Source of the DNA: Siccirubricoccus deserti | GTDB lineage: Bacteria; Pseudomonadota; Alphaproteobacteria; Acetobacterales; Acetobacteraceae | NCBI RefSeq assembly: GCF_014283215.1 | Contig: NZ_JACOMF010000008.1 | Location: forward strand, 62,001 to 126,000 | Direction: 5' to 3' | Length of the DNA stretch: 64,000 nt | Shown: positions 9,163 to 17,037 of the stretch, in pieces | Position numbering within the stretch: position 1 is the stretch's first letter | How the letters are laid out: each line of letters begins with the position of its first letter | Notes under the pieces: model-generated | Databases searched by the model: none | Seen by the model: only the letters and a program-made list of their open reading frames with translations | What the model was told of the DNA's origin: nothing | Made by a program: the position numbers and the translations under genes

Positions 9163-9497
9163 TCGGCCTGGTCCCCGCGACTACCCCGGCACGTCCGCGC
9201 TGCGACGGACGGCGGGTGCTGTTCGAACTCAGCGACCAGGGCCGCAGCATCGCCTGCGCCATCTCGCTCGACGCCTTGCGCGACCTCAACGGGATGCGCG
9301 GCGACCGCGCGGCCGCGCTGCTCGAATGCTTCGTCGCAGCGCGCGGCCGCATCGAGGCGATCGCGCGGGACAAGCACCGGACCCGTTCGGCCGGTGTCTC
9401 CGGCACGCTGCACATCTGGTCCGACGACATCGACGACCCGCCGGCTGCCGGCGCCCCCGCTGTCGCCCTGCCCAGGCGGCATCGCCAAATCGCCTGA
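9159..9497 (+). CDS. DUF1488-like protein
   Basis: A 112-aa protein whose core RVLFELSDQGRSIACAISLD matches the start of DUF1488, a small uncharacterised proteobacterial family. The following helix-rich part (ALLECFVAARGRIEAIARDK) also fits. The start is GTG, overlapping the previous stop by four bases. The C-terminal 25 residues are Pro/Ala-rich and probably disordered. Function is unknown and the assignment is by motif memory. Confidence 0.6.
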   Translation: MIGLVPATTPARPRCDGRRVLFELSDQGRSIACAISLDALRDLNGMRGDRAAALLECFVAARGRIEAIARDKHRTRSAGVSGTLHIWSDDIDDPPAAGAPAVALPRRHRQIA

Positions 9498-9514
9498 CAC
9501 GAAGGAGAACCGCC

Positions 9515-9652
9515 ATGGCCAAGGGTCAGAAGCGCAGCAACCGCGAGATCAAGAAGCCGAAGGCACCGAAGAAGCCGGAGGCGATCACTGCCTCCCCGTT
9601 CAGCCGCGAGCCACCGGCAAAGAAGCCACCGCCCCCGCGCAGCACCGGCTGA
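9515..9652 (+). CDS. Small Lys/Pro-rich basic protein (45 aa)
   Basis: A 45-residue highly basic peptide that starts MAKGQKRSNREIKKPKAPKK and ends in a Pro-rich tail. AAGGAG sits eight bases before the ATG. Near-identical short proteins (MAKGQ..SNRE.KKPK pattern) occur widely in alpha- and betaproteobacteria with no known function; nucleic-acid binding would fit the charge but is a guess. It ends the small-gene row that begins at 8532. Confidence 0.65.
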   Translation: MAKGQKRSNREIKKPKAPKKPEAITASPFSREPPAKKPPPPRSTG

Positions 9653-9722
9653 TCCTGGCCCGGACGGTCTCGGCCCTCCGCACGCGCCCGGCGTGACAGG
9701 CCGCGCGGCAGCAAACCCACGC

Positions 9723-9739
9723 CCACCATTGAATGGTGG
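9723..9739. repeat. Short perfect palindrome, possible operator
   Basis: CCACCATT-G-AATGGTGG, eight bases on each side of a single central base. The loop is too short for an RNA hairpin, so a dimeric regulator site upstream of the 9819 gene is more likely than a terminator. Confidence 0.35.
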
Positions 9740-9818
9740 CACCTGGGGCGAGGCCCCGGCAGGACAATCCGAATCGGCGCCGCCACTGCTCCCGCGTGCC
9801 GATTCCAGGGGACACGCC

Positions 9819-10628
9819 ATGCGCATCAGCGCCGGCTGTCAGATCACCTACGACTGTCTCCAGCCGACGCCGATGTTGCTGATGATCAGCCCGCATCCCT
9901 CGCGTCTGCCCGTCCTGGTCGGGCCGCATGAGACGCGCTTCGATCCGCCGATCCCGGCCCGGGACTACCTCGACGGCTTCGGCAACCGCTGCACCCGCAT
10001 CATCGCCCCGATCGGGCGGCTGGTGATCTCGATCCGGCTGGTGGTCGAGGATCCCGGCACGCCGGATGCCGTCGTGCCGGCGGCGTGACAGCGCCAGCTC
10101 GATAACCTGCCGGATGAGATGCTGGTATGGCTGCTCGGCAGCCGCTACTGCGACACCGACCGGTTGGCCGACACCGCCTGGCCGCTGTTCGGCCATGGCC
10201 CCATGGGCAGGGCCCGGGTGCAGGCGATCTGCGACTTCGTGCATGAGCGGATCGTCTTCAACGACCAGCACGCGCGGGCCACCCGCTCCGCCTCCGAGGC
10301 TTTCGAGGAGCAGCGCGGGGTCTGCCGCGACTACGCGCATCTGGCGGTGGCGCTGTGCCGCTGCGTCAACATCCCGGCACGCTACTGCACCGGCTACCTC
10401 GGCGACATCGGCATACCGCCGCCCTATGGGCCGATGGATTTCGCCGCCTGGTTCGAGGTGTACCTCGATGACCAGTGGCACACCTTCGACGCCCGCAACA
10501 ACCAGCCGCGCATCGGCCGCATCCTGATGGCACGCGGCCGGGACGCCGCCGATGTGGCGATCGCCACGACCTTCTGGCCCTGCACCCTGGTGGATTTCCG
10601 GGTCTTCACCGATGAAGTCACGGCCTAG
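9819..10628 (+). pseudogene. Transglutaminase-like protein, interrupted by an in-frame TGA
   Basis: Reads as one transglutaminase-superfamily gene (about 269 codons) except for TGA at 10086-10088. Before it lies the family N-terminal part (RISAGCQITYDCLQPTPMLLM, DGFGNRCTRI). After it, in the same frame without an indel, come LPDEMLVWLLGSRYCDTDRL, the nucleophile region RGVCRDYAHLA (Cys) and WHTFDARNNQPRIGRI. A single base change (for example CGA to TGA) explains the break. ATG 10119 could restart a C-terminal fragment that keeps the Cys. The usual catalytic His position reads AAWFEVY, so the Cys-His-Asp triad may be atypical. Nonsense mutation and sequencing error cannot be told apart here. 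Confidence 0.8.
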
Positions 10629-10685
10629 GCCGTTCCCACGCCGATCGGCATCCGCGAGCAGTATTCCCGGCCGGGCGATGCCCGG

Positions 10686-10820
10686 TCAGGCCGGGTCCGG
10701 TTCAGGGCCCGGCGTTGCCACCGGCGCGGCGGCGACCGGCTGATCCTTCGGCGGCGGCGCCTCCGGCGGGTCCGGCAGCTCCGCCTGGAAGCCACGCCGC
10801 GCCTCGCAGAGCCAGCACAT
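10686..10820 (-). CDS. Possible CxxC micro-protein (44 aa)
   Basis: A short open frame on the minus strand beginning eight bases past the stop of the MetE-like gene. The peptide starts MCWLCEARRGF with a CxxC pair and continues into a Pro/Ala-rich tail. The arrangement suggests a downstream passenger of the MetE-like unit. The upstream region has only a weak G-rich ribosome-binding site. In high-GC DNA a frame this short can occur by chance, so it is a candidate only. The rest of the 10629-10827 gap shows nothing else. Confidence 0.35.
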   Translation of the reverse strand: MCWLCEARRGFQAELPDPPEAPPPKDQPVAAAPVATPGPEPDPA

Positions 10821-10827
10821 CCCCGGC

Positions 10828-12000
10828 TCAGCCCGGGAACAGCCGGGCCGAGGCGAGGCGTGCCCCCTCGGCCAGACTGCGCAGCTTGGCCCAGACCACG
10901 TCCGGCGCCACCCGGCCTCGCCCTGCCGAGGTGTCGAAGCCGCAATCCGTGCCGGCCAGCACCCGGCGCGGGTCGCCCAGCACCTCGGCGGCGCGGATGA
11001 TGCGCTCCGCCACCACCTCCGGGTGCTCGACGAAATTGGTCAGCGTGTCGATGACGCCGGCGACCAGCAGCTGGTCCGCCGCCAGCGGCATGCGGGCGAG
11101 GCAACCGACCTCATGCGCATGGCGCGGATTGGCGAAGGGCAGCACCAGCCCGCCGACCTCGGCCCGCAGCAGGATGGGCAGGATTTCCTCCAGCGGCACG
11201 TCGTGGTCGTGCGGCGCCTCGTAATTGCCCCAGCAAACGTGCAGCCGCACCCGGTCGCGCGGCAGGCCGGCGATGGCGGTGTTGATGGTGGCGACCACCC
11301 GCTCGACGAAATCGAGGAAATCCGCCAGCGGCCGGTCGCGGTAGGAGCAATGCCGCTCCAGCGCCAGATCGGGACAGTCGAGCTGCAGCAGGAAGCCATG
11401 CGCGACGATGGCGCGGTACTCGACGGCAAGCGCGGCGCCGAGCGCGGCGAAATAGGCGTCCTCGGTGTCGTAGTGCCGGTTCTGCACGATGGCGGCGACG
11501 ATCCCAGGCGAGGGCGCGGTCAGGAAGGCCTCGGCATAGCGGCCGGCGGCGGGCGCCAGGGCGGCTGCGAAATCCTCGCACTCCGCCTCGATCACGCCGG
11601 GGTCGGCATAGGTCACCGGCGCCACCGCGGCGGGCAGGAATGCGGTGTTGCTGACGAACTCCTTCTCCGCCGATTGCTGGGCGAAGCCGGCCTGGAATTC
11701 CGGATAGGCCTCGATGTCGGCGAAGGTGGTGCGCTGGCTCTCACCACCAAAGCCGGTCAGCCGGTGACGCAGGTAGAGGGCGAAGGAATCCCGCTGCTGC
11801 TCGCCATTGTTGATGACGTCGAGCCCAGCCTCGAGCTGGCTCGGGACGATGCGGTGCAGCGCCGCCTGGCCCGCCGCCGCCACCGCCGCCGCGTCCACCG
11901 CCTCGCCGCGTGCCCGGCGGGCGTAGAGCCGGGTCAGCTCGGGCGGCCGCGGCAGGCTGCCGGTATGGGTGGTGAGGATGCGGTGTTCCGAGCGCTGCAT
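10828..12000 (-). CDS. Cobalamin-independent methionine synthase-like protein (MetE C-terminal domain family)
   Basis: A 390-aa protein of the MetE catalytic-barrel family, which binds zinc and activates thiols for methyl or alkyl transfer. It starts MQRSEHRILTTHTGSLPRP. Likely zinc ligands are visible in RLHVCWGNYEAPHDHD and in the late GTDCGFDTSAG Cys. Only the C-terminal MetE domain is present (full MetE is about 750 aa), so it is probably one of the stand-alone paralogues that work on substrates other than homocysteine, such as the epoxide:coenzyme M transferase-like group. The start at 12000 matches the family N-terminus; the open frame continues to 12219 without support. Confidence 0.85.
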   Translation of the reverse strand: MQRSEHRILTTHTGSLPRPPELTRLYARRARGEAVDAAAVAAAGQAALHRIVPSQLEAGLDVINNGEQQRDSFALYLRHRLTGFGGESQRTTFADIEAYPEFQAGFAQQSAEKEFVSNTAFLPAAVAPVTYADPGVIEAECEDFAAALAPAAGRYAEAFLTAPSPGIVAAIVQNRHYDTEDAYFAALGAALAVEYRAIVAHGFLLQLDCPDLALERHCSYRDRPLADFLDFVERVVATINTAIAGLPRDRVRLHVCWGNYEAPHDHDVPLEEILPILLRAEVGGLVLPFANPRHAHEVGCLARMPLAADQLLVAGVIDTLTNFVEHPEVVAERIIRAAEVLGDPRRVLAGTDCGFDTSAGRGRVAPDVVWAKLRSLAEGARLASARLFPG

Positions 12001-12055
12001 GCGGCGTTTCCTTCGCTTGTCGGCCGCCAGCATAGCGCATCGGGGTGGCGGGACG

Positions 12056-12439
12056 TCAGTGGGCGCCCGCGTTGCGGCGGAGGAACCGCGCCACCGCCGC
12101 CCGGTCGGCCGCCTGCCGCAGCCCGTTGCCGCCCATCCAGAGGCCGGGGAACATCTCCTCCGGGTCCGCCAGGAAGCGCTCCAGCATCGGTGCGTCCCAG
12201 ACCTGCCCGGCGGCACCACGCAGCACGGGCGAATAGTCGAAGCCCGGATCGCCGCCGACCTGCCGGCCGATGACGCCGGCGAGGTTCGGCCCGGGCCTCG
12301 GCGGGGCCCCGGCCTCGGCGCTGTGACAGCTGGCGCAGCGGGCGGCGAAGATGTCCGCGCCAGCCTCTGGCCGGGCCTCCGCCTCGGCCTGGGCCGGCGG
12401 CGCCAGCAGCAGCAGCGCCAGCAGGGCCGCCCGGATCAC
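12056..12439 (-). CDS. Class I cytochrome c, periplasmic
   Basis: A 127-aa exported mono-heme cytochrome. A cleavable signal peptide (IRAALLALLLLAPPAQA) is followed by the heme motif CASCH near residue 35 and a downstream WDAPMLERFLADPEEMFPG segment with the Met ligand candidates of this class (the MFPG-type motif). Its ATG overlaps the stop of the upstream beta-propeller gene (ATGA), so the two are co-translated and probably act in one periplasmic redox or sensing process. The identity of an electron donor is unknown. Confidence 0.88.
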   Translation of the reverse strand: MIRAALLALLLLAPPAQAEAEARPEAGADIFAARCASCHSAEAGAPPRPGPNLAGVIGRQVGGDPGFDYSPVLRGAAGQVWDAPMLERFLADPEEMFPGLWMGGNGLRQAADRAAVARFLRRNAGAH

Positions 12440-13440
12440 AGCCCGTAGTCGATCCGGATGATCCGGTCGGTGCCGCTCTCACCGCCCCAGGCCTGGCCAT
12501 CCACCCCATCCATCTGCCGGACATTGGCGTTGGCCCGGTCCGAGGGGAATGCCAGGAACTGCTCCGTCAGCGGGTCGAAGCGGAGGATGGCGTTGGCGCC
12601 GAAATCGGTCAGCCAGACCTTGTCGGCCGGGTCGACCCAGACCGAATAGGCCCGCGGCCGCTCGCCCGGCAGGCGCCAGACCTTCCAGGAGCCGTCGCGC
12701 GGATCGTGCATGGAGACGTTGCCGCTGTTCCACTCGCTGATCCAGAGCCGCCCCTGCCGGTCCGACCAGACCCGACGGGCGCCCTGGTTCGGCGTCGGCG
12801 GCTCGATGATGCGGACCCGGCCGGTATCGAGGTCCTCGATCTGCGCCAGGTGGCTGCCGGCGAGGGAGACGTACCAGAGCGTGCCCTGCGGGGTGCGGGT
12901 GATGCCATAGGGGCCACGGCCGCGCGGCGCCTCCCACACCTCCATCCGCTCGCTGCGCGGATCGAAGCGGCCGTAGATGCCGTTCTGGCCGGTGAACCAG
13001 TAGCGGCCCTGCGGGTCGAAGACGCCGGTGTTGAGATTGGCGTTGGCGAAGCGCTCCGGCAGCGGCCAGAGCCGCACCCGGTGGTCGGCGGGATCAACCC
13101 GAACGATGGCGTTCCGGCCACCCTCGGTGACCCAGGCGGCGCCGTCCGGGCCGCGGGTGACGCCATGCGGCGCCGCGCCGGGCCCGAGGTTCACCACCCG
13201 GATGGAGCCATCCCTTGGGTCGAGCCGGTTGAGGGTGCCATTGCGCTGACCGCAGAACCACATGGTGCCGTCGCCAGCCGCGGTGACATCGCGTGATCCG
13301 ACCCGGCCGCTGCCGGGGGTCCGTGCGTCGAACCAGGTGACCCGGTAGCCGGGCGGCACCGGCGCCGCGGCGCGAGCGGGGACAAGGCGGGCGGTGGCGA
13401 GCGCGGTTCCGGTCAGGGCGAGCAGCGAGCGGCGGCGCAT
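12436..13440 (-). CDS. Vgb-like seven-bladed beta-propeller (streptogramin lyase-type), exported
   Basis: A 334-aa protein starting MRRRSLLALTGTALATARLVP, a Tat-like signal with RRRSLLAL. The remainder is made of repeating propeller motifs (DGTMWFCGQRNGTLNRLDP, GPDGAAWVTEGGRNAIVRVDP, DKVWLTDFGANAILRFDP), the pattern of the virginiamycin B lyase / SMP-30 like family. Antibiotic lyase activity should not be assumed, because most family members are uncharacterised. The coupled downstream cytochrome c suggests a periplasmic redox role. ATG 13440 is preferred because it begins the signal peptide. Confidence 0.82.
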   Translation of the reverse strand: MRRRSLLALTGTALATARLVPARAAAPVPPGYRVTWFDARTPGSGRVGSRDVTAAGDGTMWFCGQRNGTLNRLDPRDGSIRVVNLGPGAAPHGVTRGPDGAAWVTEGGRNAIVRVDPADHRVRLWPLPERFANANLNTGVFDPQGRYWFTGQNGIYGRFDPRSERMEVWEAPRGRGPYGITRTPQGTLWYVSLAGSHLAQIEDLDTGRVRIIEPPTPNQGARRVWSDRQGRLWISEWNSGNVSMHDPRDGSWKVWRLPGERPRAYSVWVDPADKVWLTDFGANAILRFDPLTEQFLAFPSDRANANVRQMDGVDGQAWGGESGTDRIIRIDYGL

Positions 13441-13613
13441 GGCGGTTTCCCTCCTGCGGCGCGGTCCCGGCCGCGCCTCCGCCAAGCATGGGGATCGCGC
13501 CCCGTCCCGGACAAGGGCAAACCGCGCCTCCGGGCACTGCCGGAGCCGCGGCGCGTCAGCCTGCTTTGGTTGCGCCCAGGCGGAGGTGCCGGGATCGCCC
13601 GGCGCCCTTCACC

Positions 13614-13660
13614 ACGTCATGGCCAAGCTTGATCCGGCCATCAACCCATTGTTTTCACTA
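13614..13660. repeat. REP-like intergenic element (GTCATGGCC...GGCCATC type)
   Basis: The stretch contains GTCATGGCC, then GCTTGATCC, then GGCCATCAACCC, followed by TTGTTTTC. It resembles the palindromic GTCATGGCCGGGCTTG-type element frequent between genes of Rhizobiales and Rhodospirillales. It lies between the propeller gene and DUF1150; the other sequence in 13441-13730 shows nothing codable. Confidence 0.5.
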
Positions 13661-13730
13661 CAAGGCAGGATGCGCAGGTCAAGCCCGCACGCGGCGGGGA
13701 AGCTGCGCCCCGCCGTTCTCGGGCGTCTGA

Positions 13731-13985
13731 CTAATGCAGCAGGACCGGCGCCATCTCATGCTGCAGGATGGCGGCCACCGCCAGCTCGGCGTTCGGGGCC
13801 GCGCCGATCGGCGCGCCATCGGCGCCATGGATGGCGATGGCGTGGACCCCATTCACCGTCACCGGGCGGAGATAGGCGATCTCGCCGGCGCCGAAGCGGG
13901 CCCAATCAGCATCCGAAAGCTGGCGGAGCGAGAACGACGCCTGCGGGGCCGCGGGGCTGCCGTTCGGGGTATCGTTGCGGTTCAT
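13731..13985 (-). CDS. DUF1150 family protein
   Basis: An 84-aa protein of the DUF1150 family, recognised by FSLRQLSDADWARFGAGEIAYLRPV and GVHAIAIHGADGAPIG. This family is almost always located next to an Hsp20 gene in alphaproteobacteria, as here, so a role with the small heat-shock protein is a fair inference, though its activity is unknown. AGGAG lies upstream of ATG 13985. A small hairpin (13998-14018) with a GNRA-like loop sits between it and hsp20 and may affect mRNA stability. Confidence 0.85.
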   Translation of the reverse strand: MNRNDTPNGSPAAPQASFSLRQLSDADWARFGAGEIAYLRPVTVNGVHAIAIHGADGAPIGAAPNAELAVAAILQHEMAPVLLH

Positions 13986-14040
13986 CTCACTCTCTCCTTC
14001 TCGCAGGGCCGAAAGGCCCCTGCATCGGCGCCCAGGGGCC

Positions 14041-14541
14041 TCACCCCCGATTGGCACGCCCTTCGACAACGGGCTTCGCCGCCCCGTTGACCTTGGTGCT
14101 GACCGACGCCCCGCCGGTGGCCTGGCCGCCGGCGCCGCCGTTGATCTGGATGGTCTTGACCCGAACCTCGGGTTGCGGCCGCCGCAGGTCGACATGCAGC
14201 AGGCCATTGTCGAGCCAGGCGCCCTCGACCTCAATTCCCTCGGCGAGCACGAAGGCTCGCTGGAACTGCCGTGCGGCGATGCCACGGTGCAGGAAGACCC
14301 TGCCCTCGGAATCATCGTGCTGCCGGCCGCGGATCACCAATTGGTTGTCCTCCTGGGTGATCTGGAGGTCTTCCATGGCGAAACCGGCCACGGCGAGGGT
14401 GATGCGCAGCCTGTTCTCGGCGGTCTGCTCGATGTTGTAAGGGGGGTAACCATCGGTATTCTTGGCCACCCGGTCGAGCATTTGCTCAAGGTGATCGAAA
14501 CCGAGAAACAGCGGCGAGCCAAACACTGACGGGCGCGACAT
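14041..14541 (-). CDS. Small heat-shock protein Hsp20 (IbpA-like)
   Basis: ATP-independent holdase chaperone of 166 aa. The N-terminus SPLFLGFDHLEQMLDRV and PPYNIEQTAENRLRITLAVAGF matches the IbpA class, and the alpha-crystallin domain continues through RGRQ...GRVFLHRGIAARQFQRAF. The C-terminal IxI/V-type tail is Gly/Ala-rich and longer than in E. coli. It is transcribed with DUF1150. The upstream region (14600-14650 on this strand) has a CTTG-type heat-shock -35 but no clear -10. Hsp20 genes in this class often use RNA thermometers; none was firmly identified. Confidence 0.92.
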   Translation of the reverse strand: MSRPSVFGSPLFLGFDHLEQMLDRVAKNTDGYPPYNIEQTAENRLRITLAVAGFAMEDLQITQEDNQLVIRGRQHDDSEGRVFLHRGIAARQFQRAFVLAEGIEVEGAWLDNGLLHVDLRRPQPEVRVKTIQINGGAGGQATGGASVSTKVNGAAKPVVEGRANRG

Positions 14542-14667
14542 GCGCGAGCCTCCTCATCCAGAGCGAAGCGCGTCACCGGGCCCGAAGCACCCTGTGACAC
14601 CAGGGCATGTTGTCAGCCAGCCGGCCAGTTGCAAGGGGTTGAGGCCGGGGGGTAAAGCACCGCCATC

Positions 14668-15201
14668 ATGTCCGATGCCGTGACCGACACCATTCCTATC
14701 CTGCTGGTCCCCGATGCGCGGCTGCGCGCCAAGGCGCGTGCCGTCGGGCCTGCCGATGCCGACCAGGTCCGGCTGCTGGCACCACGCATGCTGGATGCGA
14801 TGTACAAGGCGCCCGGCATCGGCCTGGCTGCGCCGCAGGTCGGCAGCGGGTTGCGGCTGGTGGTCATCGACCTGCAACGTGACGAGAAGCCGGCGCCAAT
14901 GGTGCTGGTCAACCCCGAGATCCTCGCCTTGAGCGAGGAGCTGGCGACGCGCGAGGAAGGCTGCCTCTCCCTGCCCGGCCAATACGCCGAGGTGACCCGG
15001 CCGGCCCGGGTCAAGGTGCGCTACCACGACCTGACCGGGTCACGGCAGGAGGTGGAGGCGGACGGGCTGCTCGCCACCTGCCTGCAGCATGAGATCGACC
15101 ATCTGGATGGCGTGCTCTTCGTCGACCATATCAGCCCGCTGAAGCGCAACATGCTGTTGCGCAAGCTGGCCAAGGAGCTGAAGTCGAAGGCGCGCGGGTG
15201 A
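14668..15201 (+). CDS. def: Peptide deformylase
   Basis: Removes the formyl group from nascent proteins; cytosolic metalloenzyme. All three PDF motifs are present: [19 protein letters not shown] (metal Cys) and [12 protein letters not shown] (HExxH with the catalytic Glu). At 177 aa it is normal length. It heads a def-fmt-truA row, the classical arrangement in which the deformylase and methionyl-tRNA formyltransferase are co-expressed. It diverges from hsp20. Confidence 0.97.
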   Translation: MSDAVTDTIPILLVPDARLRAKARAVGPADADQVRLLAPRMLDAMYKAPGIGLAAPQVGSGLRLVVIDLQRDEKPAPMVLVNPEILALSEELATREEGCLSLPGQYAEVTRPARVKVRYHDLTGSRQEVEADGLLATCLQHEIDHLDGVLFVDHISPLKRNMLLRKLAKELKSKARG

Positions 15202-15232
15202 CCGCACCGCACCCAGGACAGGCAACACCGCG

Positions 15233-16138
15233 ATGAAGCTCGGCTTCATGGGCAGCCCGGATTTCGCCGTGCCGGCGCTGCGGGCGCTGCATGCGGCGGG
15301 GCATGAGATCGCCGTGGTCTATTGCCAGCCGCCGCGGCCGGCCGGACGCGGGCAGAAGGAAACCCCCTGCCCGGTGCACCGCACCGCGCTGGCGCTGGGG
15401 CTGCCGGTACGCACGCCGGCACGGCTGCGGCGCGATGCCGGGGAACATGCCGCCTTCGACGCCCTCGGCCTGGATGCCGCGGTGGTCGCCGCCTATGGGC
15501 TGATCCTGCCGAAGCCGATGCTGGAGGCGCCAAGGCGCGGCTGCCTCAACATCCATGCCTCGCTGCTGCCGCGCTGGCGCGGCGCGGCGCCAATCCAGGC
15601 GGCGATCCTGGCCGGCGATGCCGAGAGCGGCGTCACCATCATGCAGATGGAGGAAGGTCTCGACACCGGGCCGATGCTGCTGCGCGGCACGGTGCCGCTC
15701 GGCCCGCGCATCACGACGCCGCAACTGCATGACGCACTCAGCGAGATGGGCGCGGCACTGGTGCTGCGGGCACTGGCCGAGGACCCGCCCGCGGTGCCGC
15801 AGCCGGACGACGGGGTCACCTATGCACCGAAGCTGACCAAGGCGGATGCGCTTCTCGACTGGGCCCAGCCGGCAGCGGCGCTGGATGCACGGATACGGGC
15901 GCTGAACCCCTGGCCTGGCACCTATTTCATGCATCAGGGCGAGGCGATCCGCGTGCTGGCGGCGGAGCCTGCCGAGGGCGCCGGCCCGCCCGGCACGATG
16001 CTGGACGCGGCCGGGCTGGTCGGCTGCGGCACCGGCGCGCTGCGCCTGCTGCGGCTGCAGCGCCCGGGCCGCGGACCGCTGCCGGCCGGCGACTTCCTGC
16101 GCGGCTTTCCGCTGCCGGCCGGCACCACGCTCGGGTAA
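15233..16138 (+). CDS. fmt: Methionyl-tRNA formyltransferase
   Basis: Formylates initiator Met-tRNA using 10-formyltetrahydrofolate. The N-terminal Rossmann-like domain begins [19 protein letters not shown]. The hallmark [18 protein letters not shown] supplies the catalytic Asn and His, with the Asp in [11 protein letters not shown]. The C-terminal OB-like domain contains the LNPWPGTYF motif. It is 301 aa, slightly short of E. coli (315). The stop overlaps the truA start (TAATG). Confidence 0.97.
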   Translation: MKLGFMGSPDFAVPALRALHAAGHEIAVVYCQPPRPAGRGQKETPCPVHRTALALGLPVRTPARLRRDAGEHAAFDALGLDAAVVAAYGLILPKPMLEAPRRGCLNIHASLLPRWRGAAPIQAAILAGDAESGVTIMQMEEGLDTGPMLLRGTVPLGPRITTPQLHDALSEMGAALVLRALAEDPPAVPQPDDGVTYAPKLTKADALLDWAQPAAALDARIRALNPWPGTYFMHQGEAIRVLAAEPAEGAGPPGTMLDAAGLVGCGTGALRLLRLQRPGRGPLPAGDFLRGFPLPAGTTLG

Positions 16139-16899
16139 TGCCGCTCTACGCCCTGACCCTGGAGTATGACGGCGGCCCCTTCGTTGGCTGGCAGCGCCAG
16201 GAGAACGGGCTCTCGGTTCAGCAGGTGCTTGAGGAGGCGGCGGCGAAGCTGAATGACGGCGTGCTGCCCGCCAGCATCGCCGCCGGCCGCACCGATGCCG
16301 GGGTGCATGCCGAGGGCCAGGTGGCGCAGCTCACCCTCGCCCGCGACCTGCCGCCGGAGCGGCTGCGGGAGGCGCTGAATTTCCACACCAGGCCGTACCC
16401 CGTCTCCGTGGTGCGGGCGGCGCTGGCGCCGGAGGGCTGGAATGCCCGCTTCGCCGCGGTGCAGCGCGGCTACCGCTACCGCATCCTCAACCGCCGCGCC
16501 CGGCCGGCGCTCGACGCCGGGCGGGTCTGGCATGTGCAGCATCCGCTGGATGCGGCGGCGATGCATGCGGCGGCGCAGGGGCTGCTCGGCAAGCATGATT
16601 TCTCCGCCTATCGTGCCGCCGCCTGCCAGGCGAAGTCGGCGCTGCGCACACTGGACCGGCTGGAGGTGGCGCGGCTGGGCGATGAGGTGGTGATCACCGC
16701 CGAGGCGCGCAGCTTCCTGCACCATCAGATCCGCAACCTGGTGGGCACGCTGGTGGAGGTCGGCTTCGGTCGGCGCGGGGTGGAATGGCCCCGCCGCGTG
16801 CTGGACAGCCGCGACCGCACCAAGGCAGGGCAGACCGCCCCGGCGGAGGCGCTGACCTTCCTTTTCGTGCGGTATGAGGTGGAGCCGGAGTGGAGGTAG
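16138..16899 (+). CDS. truA: tRNA pseudouridine(38-40) synthase TruA
   Basis: Converts U38-U40 of the anticodon arm to pseudouridine. The catalytic motif AAGRTDAGVHAEGQV carries the essential Asp, and the RNA-binding loops YRYRILNRRARPAL and FLHHQIRNLVGTLVEVG are family hallmarks. The length (253 aa) is typical. The ATG shares one base with the fmt stop, so translation is coupled. Downstream lies a nine-base-pair hairpin shared with the convergent amidase gene. Confidence 0.96.
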   Translation: MPLYALTLEYDGGPFVGWQRQENGLSVQQVLEEAAAKLNDGVLPASIAAGRTDAGVHAEGQVAQLTLARDLPPERLREALNFHTRPYPVSVVRAALAPEGWNARFAAVQRGYRYRILNRRARPALDAGRVWHVQHPLDAAAMHAAAQGLLGKHDFSAYRAAACQAKSALRTLDRLEVARLGDEVVITAEARSFLHHQIRNLVGTLVEVGFGRRGVEWPRRVLDSRDRTKAGQTAPAEALTFLFVRYEVEPEWR

Positions 16900-16969
16900 C
16901 GAGAGAGGTGCCGCCTTTGTCGCACGCTCTCCGCCAATGGCCCGGGGCCTGAGTTCAACTCACGCCGGT

Positions 16970-16991
16970 CCAGGGGCCGCGTGGCCCCTGG
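16970..16991. terminator. Bidirectional hairpin between truA and the amidase gene
   Basis: CCAGGGGCC (16970-16978), loop GCGT, GGCCCCTGG (16983-16991): a perfect nine-base-pair stem between convergent genes. There is no T-run on either side, so it may act with Rho or as an mRNA 3' stabiliser. Confidence 0.45.
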
Positions 16992-17037
16992 CGGATGGGG
17001 CTTGGGGAAGGCAGCGCCTTTCCCAACACCGTGCTGT

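Noticed and set aside
12436-13440. Antibiotic (streptogramin) resistance lyase
   Set aside because: Only the propeller fold is recognised; with a Tat-like signal and a coupled cytochrome c, resistance is not supported.
13998-14018. Hairpin between hsp20 and DUF1150 as a terminator
   Set aside because: It lies inside a two-gene unit whose members are normally co-transcribed, has no T-run, and is better seen as an mRNA processing or stability element.
14560-14650. RNA thermometer (ROSE-type) before hsp20
   Set aside because: The region can fold, but the characteristic short U-Y-G-C-U element facing the ribosome-binding site could not be identified.
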